Source: Ectocarpus siliculosus (Eukaryota; Sar; Phaeophyceae; Ectocarpales; Ectocarpaceae). Taken from it: DNA of 64,000 nucleotides. The notes under the pieces were generated by a model. It had not been told where the DNA came from. It did not search any database and saw nothing but the letters and a program-made list of their open reading frames with translations. This document shows, in pieces, positions 26,401 through 37,230 of the stretch; the first letter of the stretch is position 1; each line of letters starts with the position of its first letter. The stretch covers positions 1,020,112 through 1,084,111 of the forward strand of contig FN649734.1 of the NCBI GenBank assembly GCA_000310025.1, written 5' to 3'. The position numbers and the translations under genes were made by a program.

Positions 26401-28362
26401 TCGGTTTTGCTTGGGCACATTGTGGGAAAGTGTCCCGGATCGTGTGTGAAACCACGCCGAGATTCGACGTCGGGGCGTTTCGCGGTTACCACCTGAGAAG
26501 TTCAGTCACTGGGGCGATCTTGCAGGTCAAGGAGAGATTGACCTTGTTTGCATCCACTGCAACGTCGTCTCTGCTGTTCTTTGTGTTTCCTTTTTTCTTT
26601 TTTTTAGAATAAGGGACTACGTTACCGAGAAGGTGTACAACGGGCTGCAGTCGGGCACTCTACCGGTGTACTGGGGTGCGGAAAACGTCGAAGATTTCGT
26701 TCCAAAGGGCTCGGTGGTCAAGGTGAGCAATATGACAGACGCAGCTAGCTCAAGGTGATGCCTGCGCTATGCCGGAATGTACCGCATCTGCATACCGGCG
26801 TTTTGGCAGGTACGGGTTCCTCACCTCTCTCACGCCATTTCTCTTTCGTCATCATCGGCGCTATGTGATGGGACACTGCTCTGAGAGTGCTGGTATACGC
26901 CGATGTTACGGGGCAAGGACATCGACAAAATACGTATGGAGCGCCCGAGTTTTGCGCGCAAGGGCTCTTTGATGCCTTTTTGTCTCGGCGTTGGGCGAGT
27001 GGTGTTGGCACGCGGTAGCTAAGGTAGCTATGGTTTGAGCGTTGGGACGTAACATTGCCGACTTCTCATACAAGGGTTGGCATTTTGTTTCTGCAGATCA
27101 CGATCCTGAAGTGAACAAGCTACCGTATTTTTTTTATACCTTCGGAATGTAGCAGAACGTCTCTCCCCCCTGAGATCTTCGCAAAACATCCTATCTTGTG
27201 TCGGAAGCCCACGAGCGTCCAACCGTCTTCGTGCAGCAGCTCATGATGGATGTCACTGGGAACCGGTGTTGGTGTGCGGTCGCGCGCCAAGCTTGACTAG
27301 CCTTCCCGCCAGCTACGGGCCCGACTACTTGAAATATGTATTCAACGTTTACCCTAAACGATCGAAATGATCGTACCCATCTCGTGTCTTGTATGAGTTC
27401 ATCATCGCATTTTCATCTCCTCATGTCAGGGTTCGGATTTCTTGAGCTTGGCTAAGTAGGGTAGGCTCCCCACGAGGATTTCAAATTCATTCTCGTATCT
27501 GCGGTTGTTCTTTCGACGCTGCCTGTGCTTGTTGTTTTTCTTGAAGGCTTCTGATTTCTCGAGCCCGGCGGACCTGGGCAATCACCTGAAGATGCTGGCG
27601 GCAAACGAAGAGGCCTACGAAGCGTACTTCAAGTGGAGAGACGATCCTGAGGAGGAAAGGCGGTTTGCCGAGGTAGGTGGTTTTCCGAGGTTTACTCCCT
27701 CGATACATCAAGAATTGGTAGACTCGTCCGTGAAACGCACGGATATTTACGAAACACGCACGTAATCCGCCCTTGTTGCTGTGTACGTTTTATCTTGCGC
27801 ACAAACAGCGCCCACTTTGTAGGTGGGGAAGGTGACTCGCGCTTGTGTTTCGATATTTCAGAAATATCAGGGTTAGACTAGTGTGCTTATGGCATGATGA
27901 GCGATTGGCGAGCTAATATTTCCATACGCCTGCATTGTGCCCGCAGCCTTTCAACGTCCATGATATGGTGGGGTAGGGTTTCGTCGTGGGAGGATTTCAA
28001 CCGGGACCATTTCATTGAGTGGGCCAGCGCTCATACAACGCAGAGCAGTTTCTACGGCCGCCATTGCCCGCTGCCGGTCCCCTGTTGATTGCACCTGCAG
28101 CCACCCCCGTGTGCAATCTCTCGCGGCACGTGGCTCCCTCTCACTGGTGCTTCTATCAAGCTCAGCTTCCGCGTCACCCTGTCCCTACGTACACGAGCGG
28201 ATGTAGATCGTGCCCGCTTGTTTCGCCCACCGCTCCCCCGCCCCTCTGCCTGTTTCCCAATACTTGTCAACGCAGAAGGTCATCTCTCGCTCGGCGTACG
28301 GGGTAAACGCCATGTGCCGGTTGTGCGATCGAGTGTTGAGCGAACAAGAGTCACTGCGGTGA
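20494..28362 (+). CDS. GT10-family alpha-(1,3)-fucosyltransferase, type II membrane protein
   Basis: Transfers fucose from GDP-fucose to glycan acceptors in the Golgi lumen (family knowledge). Thirteen exons agree in phase: 20494-21249, 21442-21534, 22248-22346, 22614-22658, 22860-22943, 23644-23802, 24118-24234, 25370-25515, 25943-26050, 26608-26722, 27547-27672, 27947-27967 and 28276-28362. They give 651 residues and a TGA stop. The start ATG sits in GCCACCATGG. A hydrophobic anchor (VLGALALLAVLLFSG) follows, then a Gly/Glu-rich stem of about 230 residues. The catalytic part shows CVFTNDR, RADGVLFHLPTFN, FDLSMTYERNSDVP, VHSFGYCLHNR, the family signature KFLLAFENN...DYVTEKVYNGL, GTLPVYWGAENVEDFVP and a C-terminal CRLCD. 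The frame stays open from 20131, with RRR just before the ATG, so a longer cytoplasmic tail from an upstream exon is possible. The 45-nt fourth exon is the least certain. Confidence 0.92.
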
Positions 28363-30597
28363 CATGCATAGGGGCGGTCACAGAAGTTTGAAAAGGAAGA
28401 AGTGTTGAGTGGAGGGCATAGACATGAAGTTGGGAATAACGCTAGGGCGGGGTGACGGAGGGGGTTGCTATTTCATCAATCGAAAGCAGGTTTCGCACAG
28501 AGCAAAAGGAGTGCAGCAGCGGAGTGCCCAGTCGAAAGCACGAGGGGCGTCAACCGTTTCCGCCAGGACATTGCGAAGATGTTCCGCGTTGGATCTGGTA
28601 TTTGTGACCCCCGGAAGGAAAGGAAGGGAGAGACCGCCCATTGGCCAGAAGCCATCAGTGGCGACTTCTTCTTCGTATTGTCACTGTATTAAGTGCGTGT
28701 TCTTCGTTGTGTTGTCAAATGTGTGTGCTGTAACATTCTGTCGCGCGCATGCCGCTAGGGCCCCCTATATTTGAAGTTTCCTGACACGTGTTCTACGTAC
28801 CGATCGACGAAACGTAAGCCAAGTGCAGGGTGTGCAGGGGGGGCTGGTGAAGGGTGTTGCTGGAATCGCGGCGAGGCTTTTCGTATGAGTTTGTTTTGGT
28901 TTTGGATGTTGGATGAATTTCGCGAACTCTTGAGTTCATACTTTAGTTGCTGTGCGGTTTCGGTTGGCCCCAATTGGTGGGTGTGTGAGACTCAGAGGCT
29001 CGATGGTTCGTATGTACAGTAGTCGGGAATTTGGTTTGAAATTTTGTTTGTGATGCTGTCCCACCTTGTTCGTTTGGTGGTCTTCATGCTTACCGTCACG
29101 TGAAATGTTGACATGTACAGTTTTGTTGTCTTGGTGTTTCTATGGCTGGGCGTCCGTGTTGCCTACAAACGTGCCACGTACCTCTTGAAGTATCCGAGCA
29201 TTTGTTTTTCTTTTCCAGTCTCGGCAGCAGTGTGATGCGGTGGTGTGGCCTGCATGTGGCCTCTACTTTCGTACTACATATGCAGCAGCGTGGTGGCGGT
29301 ATTTCTCTACACCCGCTAGCTAGAGTTGAGGGAAGGACATGATACCAACCAGACACATGTCTGTCAGTTTTCGGTTCCTCTCGTCCATGATCAATTGAAA
29401 AAACAATACTCTTGCCAAACGTACATGCATCGACCAAACAAGTGGATATTGGTCACGTTGACAAAGAGGCACTGTAGTGGGGTCATGTACGGTACGGCGG
29501 TGGAGTTGTCTAGGACTGGCTCGATTTCCCTGCTACCAAAGAGCAATTACTCGGAGTATGTACCTCATTTTTCTGGAGCAAGAAATCCGTTTCCTGGGAT
29601 GGGACAACGGCGGTGATTGTGATTGCTTTGCCTGCTTTCTTCAGAGGTCTTGTGCGTCCCGCTAGGAACGTGTTGGTACCGCGCAGCTAAACGTTTTGCA
29701 AGTACATCGACGTGAGGGGCTGTGTGTGGTCGCTATGAGGAGGCTGCTGCTGTACTTCGGTACGGGGTGTTCATATTTCTCTATGCGAAGTTCTTACGAA
29801 GTTTTATTATTTTGTGGTTCTGAGCCGCTCAGGGTGCTTGGGCGATTGATAGTGCGATGCGCGCTTCGGTTCTCCTTCGTGAATATACAACTACTGTATA
29901 AGTCTCCACAGAGCGCTCTGCAAAGTCAGCATTCACTTACATGATGACCTTCCAATCTTTCAAATGTCATCCTCTTGCAGGCGGGTAAAGATAGGTGATA
30001 TCCACGATCAACAGTTATTTTTAGCGCACACACACGGAGCGTTACAGGTGCGGCACGCTGAAGCGGATACATTACACACATTTTCCCCTGGAGTCGTGCT
30101 TCCCCATCTAATCTTGCTGAACAAGCAGACGCATTGGTTCGTGTTTTCCCAAGGATACTTGGCAGGGTTATATTTTTTTATCCATTGTTACCTGAAAAAT
30201 GGGAGGTCGACCCTCATCTCACCGCACGCAAAGAGAAAGAGAATATTATAAACAGTCCGCGTCGACAGGAGTTTGAAAAGCGGAGAATCATCGCACCTCG
30301 CTCTCTCACCCGTGGCTTTTTCCCCTCTTTGGGGTACAATATTACGGGGCTGCAGCAAGAGCTCCGCCACATAGGTTCAACCTTCCAAATCCGTGTAGCA
30401 ATATGGCTAATCGCGTAAGAGGTACGGTAAGAGTTGAGAGAGTGCGCTTTGCTGCGGGACTGTGGGACTCCACTTTTAGAATCTTTACTTCTGAGGGGGT
30501 AGCAGCCACCAACTGCCAACGCCTATTATTTTCGCGCGGTCCCTTTTTCGCTCTTTTGTTCCTCACCAGTTCGTTCCACGCGCACACCTCGAGCACA

Positions 30598-30756
30598 TCA
30601 CTGCTTCTTCTTCTTGGAGGCGAGGACAAGAATAGCGCCAATCACCCGGCCGCGTCGCAGCTGGTACCGACGCCCTTCTTCCTTTGCCGAAGAGGTGTGT
30701 AAAACGGTGTACAAAGCGTCCGTATCCGCATAGATGGGTGTGGTCCGAACGGACAT
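30598..30756 (-). CDS. Possible 52-residue ORF, function unknown
   Basis: An ATG at 30756 opens a frame ending at TGA 30598. The sequence includes PIYADTDALYTVLHTS and a hydrophobic stretch (VIGAILVLAS) followed directly by KKKKQ at the C-terminus. That arrangement resembles the last exon of a membrane protein with a lysine-rich (KKXX-like) cytoplasmic tail. It may instead be a relic or chance. No partner exon was found upstream. Confidence 0.2.
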   Translation of the reverse strand: MSVRTTPIYADTDALYTVLHTSSAKEEGRRYQLRRGRVIGAILVLASKKKKQ

Positions 30757-31259
30757 ATATGCCTCTCAGCTGGTAGCCACATGACGCAAAAAATTCGCGA
30801 CATACACAAGCCGCGCATGGACACCCCCGCCCCTCGTGCTGTTGCCTGGTACCTCTGTGCGTCGGCGGCTGCCTCCGTCTCTCTCATAATGTTTTATTTT
30901 CTCTCCTTGGCCGATGCTATGGCGATGCGTCTGCTACTACGTGCAGCAAGCAGTATGTAAGCCTAAAGTAAAACGTACGGAGAACGACAGGCGATTCCGA
31001 GCCCAACATCCGTTCCTTCAATAGCACAACCGTGTAGGTCCTCGCCGCGTTAAATATGCGGCTGGGAGCTGCAACTCCCTCATTGCAAAATGATGCTCGC
31101 GTGCCGTAGTCCGACGCTGTGTGCCCTAGCGACTGCTACTTGCTACACTCATACCTTACAACACCGTCGTGCTCTCTCGGCTTGCAGCTAGCCTGACAGT
31201 CCCGTCAAGGAAACCCGCCAACCGGCAACCCGCCAACCCTACAATCCTTCAACAATGAA

Positions 31260-31890
31260 GCCGAGACGCGACGAACCTTGCGGGCACCAATCGCTTCTAG
31301 AGTGTCAACCGATCGGCGCCGTGCCATAGCTTTCAACCCCCAAGCGGTGATGTCGTCCATCCATTTGCAGGTGTAGCGAATCGATACGAAACGAGCGGTA
31401 TGGCATCATGCGGCCTGCACAAGAGGAATATTTTGGAACACATGTACTGCTGTAGAATACAAGATTGTAATCCCTCCCGGCGTGGGCTTACGAGGCCTTG
31501 TATTATAGTGCCAAAATCAGGCAGCACCAGCCCGCAGCTGCTAGCTGGCTGCCAGCTGCCAGTTGATTGTGACGTTCCCAAGTTCAAAAGCTCACACAGC
31601 TCAGGTTTTTATGTTTCTCGGAACAGCCCGGCGAACCTCCACGATTTTTCCTTTTTTTTTTTTTTCTTAGTATGACACAACGAATCCATCTCTATCATAG
31701 AAACGAGTCTGAGACAGATTAGCAATGAGTTCATAGCGTCAGAAAGTACCTGTATCGACGCGAAGAACGTGGAACATTGCGGACACCAATCCTTTCTATT
31801 TTTGCATTGAGCGCGAAACCAATTGTGCGGTGCTATAGTCCTATGCATATAGCCTTCCTCCCCAAGCGGTGATCTCGTCAATATTTAGCG
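31260..31890. repeat. Two diverged copies of an unclassified repeat
   Basis: About 31265-31380 and 31758-31875 share a pattern: GACGCGA, a CACCAATC segment, a GTGC-ATAG segment and CCCAAGCGGTGAT followed by TCGTC. The copies are clearly diverged. They flank the poly(A)-tailed fragment at about 31655-31741, so the whole block may be the remains of one larger mobile element. Confidence 0.5.
31655..31741 (-). mobile_element. Poly(A)-tailed retroposon fragment, copy 1
   Basis: Read on the minus strand, a body of about 70 nt ends in a run of A (poly-T at 31655-31668 on the plus strand). The body TATGACACAA...TAGCGTCAG recurs at 38577-38649, also next to a T-rich tract, at roughly 80% identity. 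A shared body plus an A-rich 3' end is typical of SINEs or truncated LINEs. No coding capacity is visible. Confidence 0.6.
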
Positions 31891-34454
31891 AAAATTTTTG
31901 AAACGACGCTGTACACGTTTTGTACGACAGCAGTAGACTAAACATCCTGCACGTATGTACTACAACGGCAGACTGCGATTTGGAACTGTACATTATTTTG
32001 TCTTCCGTTTATTCTGAGGTGTCTTGCCCACACGCACACGTTTTCGTACCATTTTGGACGCACCAGCAGGGTGACGTACCATGTAGCCCCGAAAAAAAAA
32101 AGTAGATGTTTGTCCCGGACGCTTATTCTGTGGAGAGTTTAAGTTGTTGTGTTTTTTACACCATCACCTTGAGAAGCCCCGTGCCCCGAAATCAACGTAC
32201 TCAGGCGGCTCGTGGGACGGTTGCTGTCTTCGCATTTCGACCGGTTCCGATCCATGTATAATGCCTCCTGACATTCGCTGGTCCAACGGACGCCGTGCTT
32301 GATCAGAGGCTAGCTATCCCAAAAGGGTACCACATACACCACGAGAACACAGCCGCGGGGATAACATCTTGGCGAATAAAACTCATCTCTGGATGTTTTG
32401 TTCTGTGGGGGGATGTTGTCTTGTGTAGCCCGGGTGATAGTGTGCATCTCGCGAGAGCCATGAAGGGTGTGTGATAACCAGGCGGTGTGATTTCAATGCC
32501 GCAAACTCGCAGGGGCCTAAGGGGTGTGGTAAGCTAAGTACCGTATGGGGGGGTGTATTGCCCACATCGGTGCCTCCTCGACGTATTGTTTCCTCACCAC
32601 TTGCCTGTCTCTCTCCTGTTGAAACTCGCCAGTGTTAGGTGACACACGGCGTCTCATGTATTATTCACCACTCACTACAATACTAGAGGGCACTGCCCAA
32701 ATACAGACGTCCCTGCTTTACTCGGTCAGGTACGAACTCGACAATCACTTGCTCTCCCGCACGAGCAGCTGGGACAGATGCAGCTTTAGCCTTCCCGACA
32801 GACTGACGTGCAAGCAGTACCCCCAACTCATGCGACATATTTCGGTCGAAAAGTTTAATGTCCGGAGCAAGATCTGCCTTCTATATTTTTTCTATGAGGA
32901 ACATTATTACCATCTCGACACGGTCGGGCGTCATTACCCGCCAAAGATGGTTGTACACGAACCATAGTCACGAAGCCCCCCCAATCTATTACAACATTGG
33001 CAACTTCAGTAGCAGTGCTGCCAATTGTCAATGCAAATATGTCCGTGGTGTGTGTGGAGCGGCACGCAGGTGCGCATGGTTTTCATGCGTAAGCCCGTGC
33101 ACACACATGATGTCTTGTGCAAGACTCGCGCCGTGAAAAAAACGTGACTCCGTAAAAATCCGGTTGTATCAACCGTTGAGTATGTATCGGAGTATCTCAG
33201 ACGGCTCCGTTAAAGGCTTGTACGGATTGTTGGGAAACCGTACGGAAAGGGGCGGAGCGGTTTATCCGAGGACAAGATTTTCAAGGAGCGGAACAGCTTG
33301 CTCATTTCACCAAACGGAGCGGAGCGATTTTTGCCATCCGTGATCAACCCTCTTACAATAATATTAGCACCGGGTGTTGTATTCTGTTGGGGGTGTATGA
33401 TTTCTGATGTGGGTGTGTTGTCTTGTGTGTACATGTACATGATACAAACTAAATGACCCAGGCCGACAAATCATCACAACTGACGGAATGATGCTACTGC
33501 TGTAGTAGACAACTGCAATATGCGTTCAGTAGAGTACCGTATACGAGATAAGATAACACGCCCGCATAAGAAAGTCCCCCAAACAGCATACAACACCCGG
33601 TGCTAATAGCGTTTGGATCTCAAACAAGGAGCCGAAAAATACCCGGATTACGTAAGATATCACACCCTCTGAGGTCAGGACGTGTGTTCACGGGGCCCAT
33701 ATGCTGCTATCACCCCGGTGATGACGCACAACACACAGTGGCCCCTGATGACATACAAAAAGTGGCCTAGAAGGGAACATAAGCAACGCACCCCGTATGG
33801 TTCTTCACTGCGAACTAAAACAATCCAACTTTTGCTTTTCTCCCCGACCTGCTTGGAGGACTCTCTTTTGTGCCAGTACTGTAGGCGGTAGTAGTGACGG
33901 ATGAAACTATATTTCATTACATGGCAACACTTGAGCCGTGGTCGACAGAGCCCTGTTGGCGCCCATTGCCGGGGTCATGTGATCATCACCTCACTCCCCA
34001 GCCTGGATGCCCAATCAACCCGCGTCACATCTGGTTTGGAACAGCAAAAATGCAAGGATGCTGACGAGCTTCTGGTTCATCCTTGTGAAACGTAGCCTGG
34101 GCCGGCGAAAACCTGGCATATCGCGCCGCCCCGGTATTGTAGAGTCCGGCAGTGTAGAGATGCGCGGTCAATGCTCTGTCGATGCAATTGCAAGGCGTTC
34201 AACAAGCTTATGTGTGCAGAACAGGAAGTTAAGAATCTGTGAGTTCCTGAGTGCGTTAGTACCTCTGTCGGTAGTGTGCTGGGGATGGGTGTGCGCCATT
34301 ATTCATCCCCTCTCATGCTGCGCTGCTGTTCGTCTGTTCACTGTGTTTCAACACCTACAGTGCCTTTCCTCTGCGCTCCAACGAACGAAATCATACGAAC
34401 AGGAGAGCGCCTTCCGGACAGTCGAATCTCCGTTCCGCAGATCACAACGGCATC

Positions 34455-37230
34455 ATGTTCTTCTCTAGACGAACAGCGCTGTTGGTCGTGGTGGCAGCAA
34501 CCGCACTTCTCGCACCCGACCACGTTAGCTTAGCCGCCACGACAACCGACCAGGTACTTGAAGTTTGCATGAACGAGTTGTTGTTGTGTTCTGCCTTTTG
34601 GTCGGAACGGCTCTCCATCCGCATGTGCACCGTTTCGTAGCATGCCATCATCAACGAATGTTGTCGTTGTTGTGCGTTGTGGTTGTCCGTAGAGAAGCGA
34701 AACGCGCAGGGGTGTCCGTTGCGTCTCAATTTGGGGTTTGCCAGAAGGGATTCCGCACGGTCAATCCGTTGTCCTATGGACACGGAAGAGTCGAAACGAG
34801 GACCCCGTCCTTTACTCCCTCGAGTCTGCCGCTCTTTCATTGTCTCCTTTTTCACGGTCCCTACGTACGATTGACTGATTCACAACTCTCACGCCAAGCT
34901 TGTTGCGCGTAACTTTACCTTTGGTTGCTGTGGCAACATCATCAACCAGGACACAGCGGGAACGACAGTTTCCGCCACATCAATGGAACCAACCGGCACC
35001 ACGTCAACGGGAACAACCGATACCGCCACGTCCATGGAACCAACCGGCACCACGTCAACGGGAACAACTGATAGCACCACGTCCATGGAACCAACCGGCA
35101 CCACGTCAACGGGAACAACTGATAGCACCACGTCGATGGAACCAACCGGTACAACCACGTCAACGGTGGACGAAGATGACGAGCCGGGCGGCTCTTACGA
35201 GGACTGCGACTTTTCGTTTGCAGGGGACGGCAAATGCCACGAAGATCTCAACACGGAGGTTTGCGGTGAGATGTGGTCCCGTCGTACTTGGTTGTTTGTT
35301 CCGCTTGTCCGATTGCAGCCGCTCCTAGCATTATCCCGCTCGTACTTGCTCAATTGCAGTTGATGGCATTCTCCTTTGTTTTTGACGGTTACACCACTAT
35401 CGAGGTTGGGCGAAGTTGAAGGCTTCTCCTGTGGTTTTATGTTGCTTTTTGAATTCTTCACTATCCAAACGCGTTATGGTTTGTCGGTGGAATTCTTCAC
35501 ACGATTCCAGTGTTCTGAGCTGTGTACCTCCTCGTACTGACTCTTTTGAGCAATTTCACTTGTTTCCGAGGGTTTCCGAGGGTATCAGCTAACCCAAACA
35601 ACTGCAGTGTACACAGCACAATATTCTCGCTGAAGACGTGTGCCACCACTCGCGAATTACGAGGACCGCAAGTGTAGGGAGACGACGTGTAGGGTACGGC
35701 CGGTAGAGCCCCCACGAAGAGGTACGTAGAGAACACTGCTCCGTTACTAAAGAACCTGAATCACAAAGGACCCCTGAGGAGAACCGTTTTTCGAGAAATG
35801 AACCTGGCAGAGCTATCGTTGTCACCGGACAACAGACTTGGGGAATGTAAGTGTAACGCGTCCGTGCGAATCAATCCAGCCCCCGGAGGCACCTCTGGGT
35901 CGCAAGCAGTCAAATTGCGTACTCTACCTCGATGGAAGCGTGCTTCCCTACAATTGTCGTCATTTTTCATGGCACGGCTAGCGTTGTAGAATGCTATGAT
36001 CTTCCTCGAAGGGCTTCTGATCAGTCTCGGTACTACTGTAGACAACGATCAAGTGTGGCGTGTGTTGCCACACGTTGCTGTACTTTCTCACCACCCGACG
36101 TCTGCCTCTCTTTCTTGCTACCCCGTCCACGTCACGCCTTCAGGCTACGACGGCGGCGATTGCTGTTCCTGCACCTGCGAGGTAAAGCTCCCTCTTCTTG
36201 GTAGATCCTTCTGATGTTGCCCGTCGACCTCCTTCATTGTTCTGACCAAGTCTTAAACACAGGTTTCTCCTATCGCGTACCATGTCCTTGGTGTTGTAGA
36301 CGCACGCTAGGCAGGGCAATGTTCGCGGGCATAGATCCTCATTGTGGGCATGCTAGGCGTTGTTGCGCCCACGCAATTCGATCCCCGCAGATGCCTGTTT
36401 CGCTTTCTGACAAAATTGTTGTTTGTCATGTCGTCTTGAACGCAGCGTGGGGCCTTCAACTGCGGCGGGGAATACAACTGCATCGATCCCGAAGCCGTCT
36501 GCGTGGAAGACGACGATGGGGATGGCGGGGAATTGACGACCGCGGACCTAGGTACATGGAGAACTGTGGTAACATTCAGACATCCATTTCACGAAGAGTG
36601 CAGTTGTTCGACGAGAAAACCTCTCACGGTTGTACTCAAGCGACCCCAACCCCGGCGTGGGCAGTTTCGATGCCGGGAAGATATCCTCTGTGCTGTCGGT
36701 ATGGTACCAGAAGCGCGTATGCAAGCAGCCAGCTGGAAACCCCGATGGGCGTCTTTCGCTGTTTAAACTGCATGCATGACGAAGACCCCGCATTTTTCTC
36801 TGGTCAAATCGGCCGTTGCCAAAGTAAACCGCCTCAAAGAGGTGTCAACGAAAGACTGGGGTAACGATGAGGCTTGTACTGTAGAGGTCCACACCCTGTG
36901 CGATATTGATGCCCTTGACCGCCTCTGAAACTCGGCTTCGGTGTTCCTCTCTTAGACCTCGTTTTCGAGCGTGGCCAGCAACCGCTCGGCACTATAAACC
37001 CAAGTGCACTATTTCAACTGTTTTCTACCCGCCTTGATGGAAGCGCCCTGGCCGACGTCGTTCTTGCCGCTGTTACAGAAGACGACGGTATCACGGAAGA
37101 GATGGCCGACGATGCTCGCACGGCAGATGACGATACCTCTGCCTCTGGAACCACCTCCTTCTCGTCCATCGTAACCGGGGTCGCCACCGCCGCCGGCGTG
37201 GCTTCCGTATTCGCAGCGTACACCCTGTAG
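34455..37230 (+). CDS. Secreted Thr-rich protein with a Lin-12/Notch repeat and GPI-like C-terminus
   Basis: Five exons, 34455-34553, 34950-35265, 36144-36181, 36446-36551 and 36956-37230, join in phase to 834 nt, or 277 residues. Residues 1-28 are a signal peptide (FFSRRTALLVVVAATALLA). Next is a stalk of 17-residue repeats (SMEPTGTTSTGTTDSTT), likely O-glycosylated. The Lin-12/Notch repeat follows: CDFSFAGDGKCHEDLNTEVC, then GYDGGDC spliced across exons 2-3, where the acidic residues would bind calcium. A second Cys cluster (CCSCTC...FNCGGEYNCIDPEAVC) follows. The last exon ends in a hydrophobic stretch (SSIVTGVATAAGVASVF) with almost nothing after it, as in GPI-anchor signals; a tail anchor is the alternative. 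The partner is unknown. It probably acts at the cell surface or in the wall. Confidence 0.88.
34980..35152 (+). repeat. 51-bp coding minisatellite
   Basis: Near-identical 51-nt units starting TCNATGGAACCAACCGG lie head to tail, about three full copies plus a partial, within exon 2 of the Notch-repeat gene. The unit is 17 codons, so copy-number change keeps frame and only alters the length of the threonine-rich stalk. Confidence 0.9.

Larger units (their letters stand above)
28363..34454. other. Long intergenic region with decayed repeats
   Basis: I find no multi-exon gene here. Besides the repeats listed separately, the stretch has only short scattered frames. A 153-codon frame at 34007-34468 has an ATG, but its sequence is not protein-like and it overlaps the first exon of the Notch-repeat gene in another frame. 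Confidence 0.55.

Noticed and set aside
34100-34230. Partial resemblance to the sequence at 50235-50310
   Set aside because: Shared words such as GGTCAATG after a GATGCG motif are too few and diverged to call a repeat by eye.
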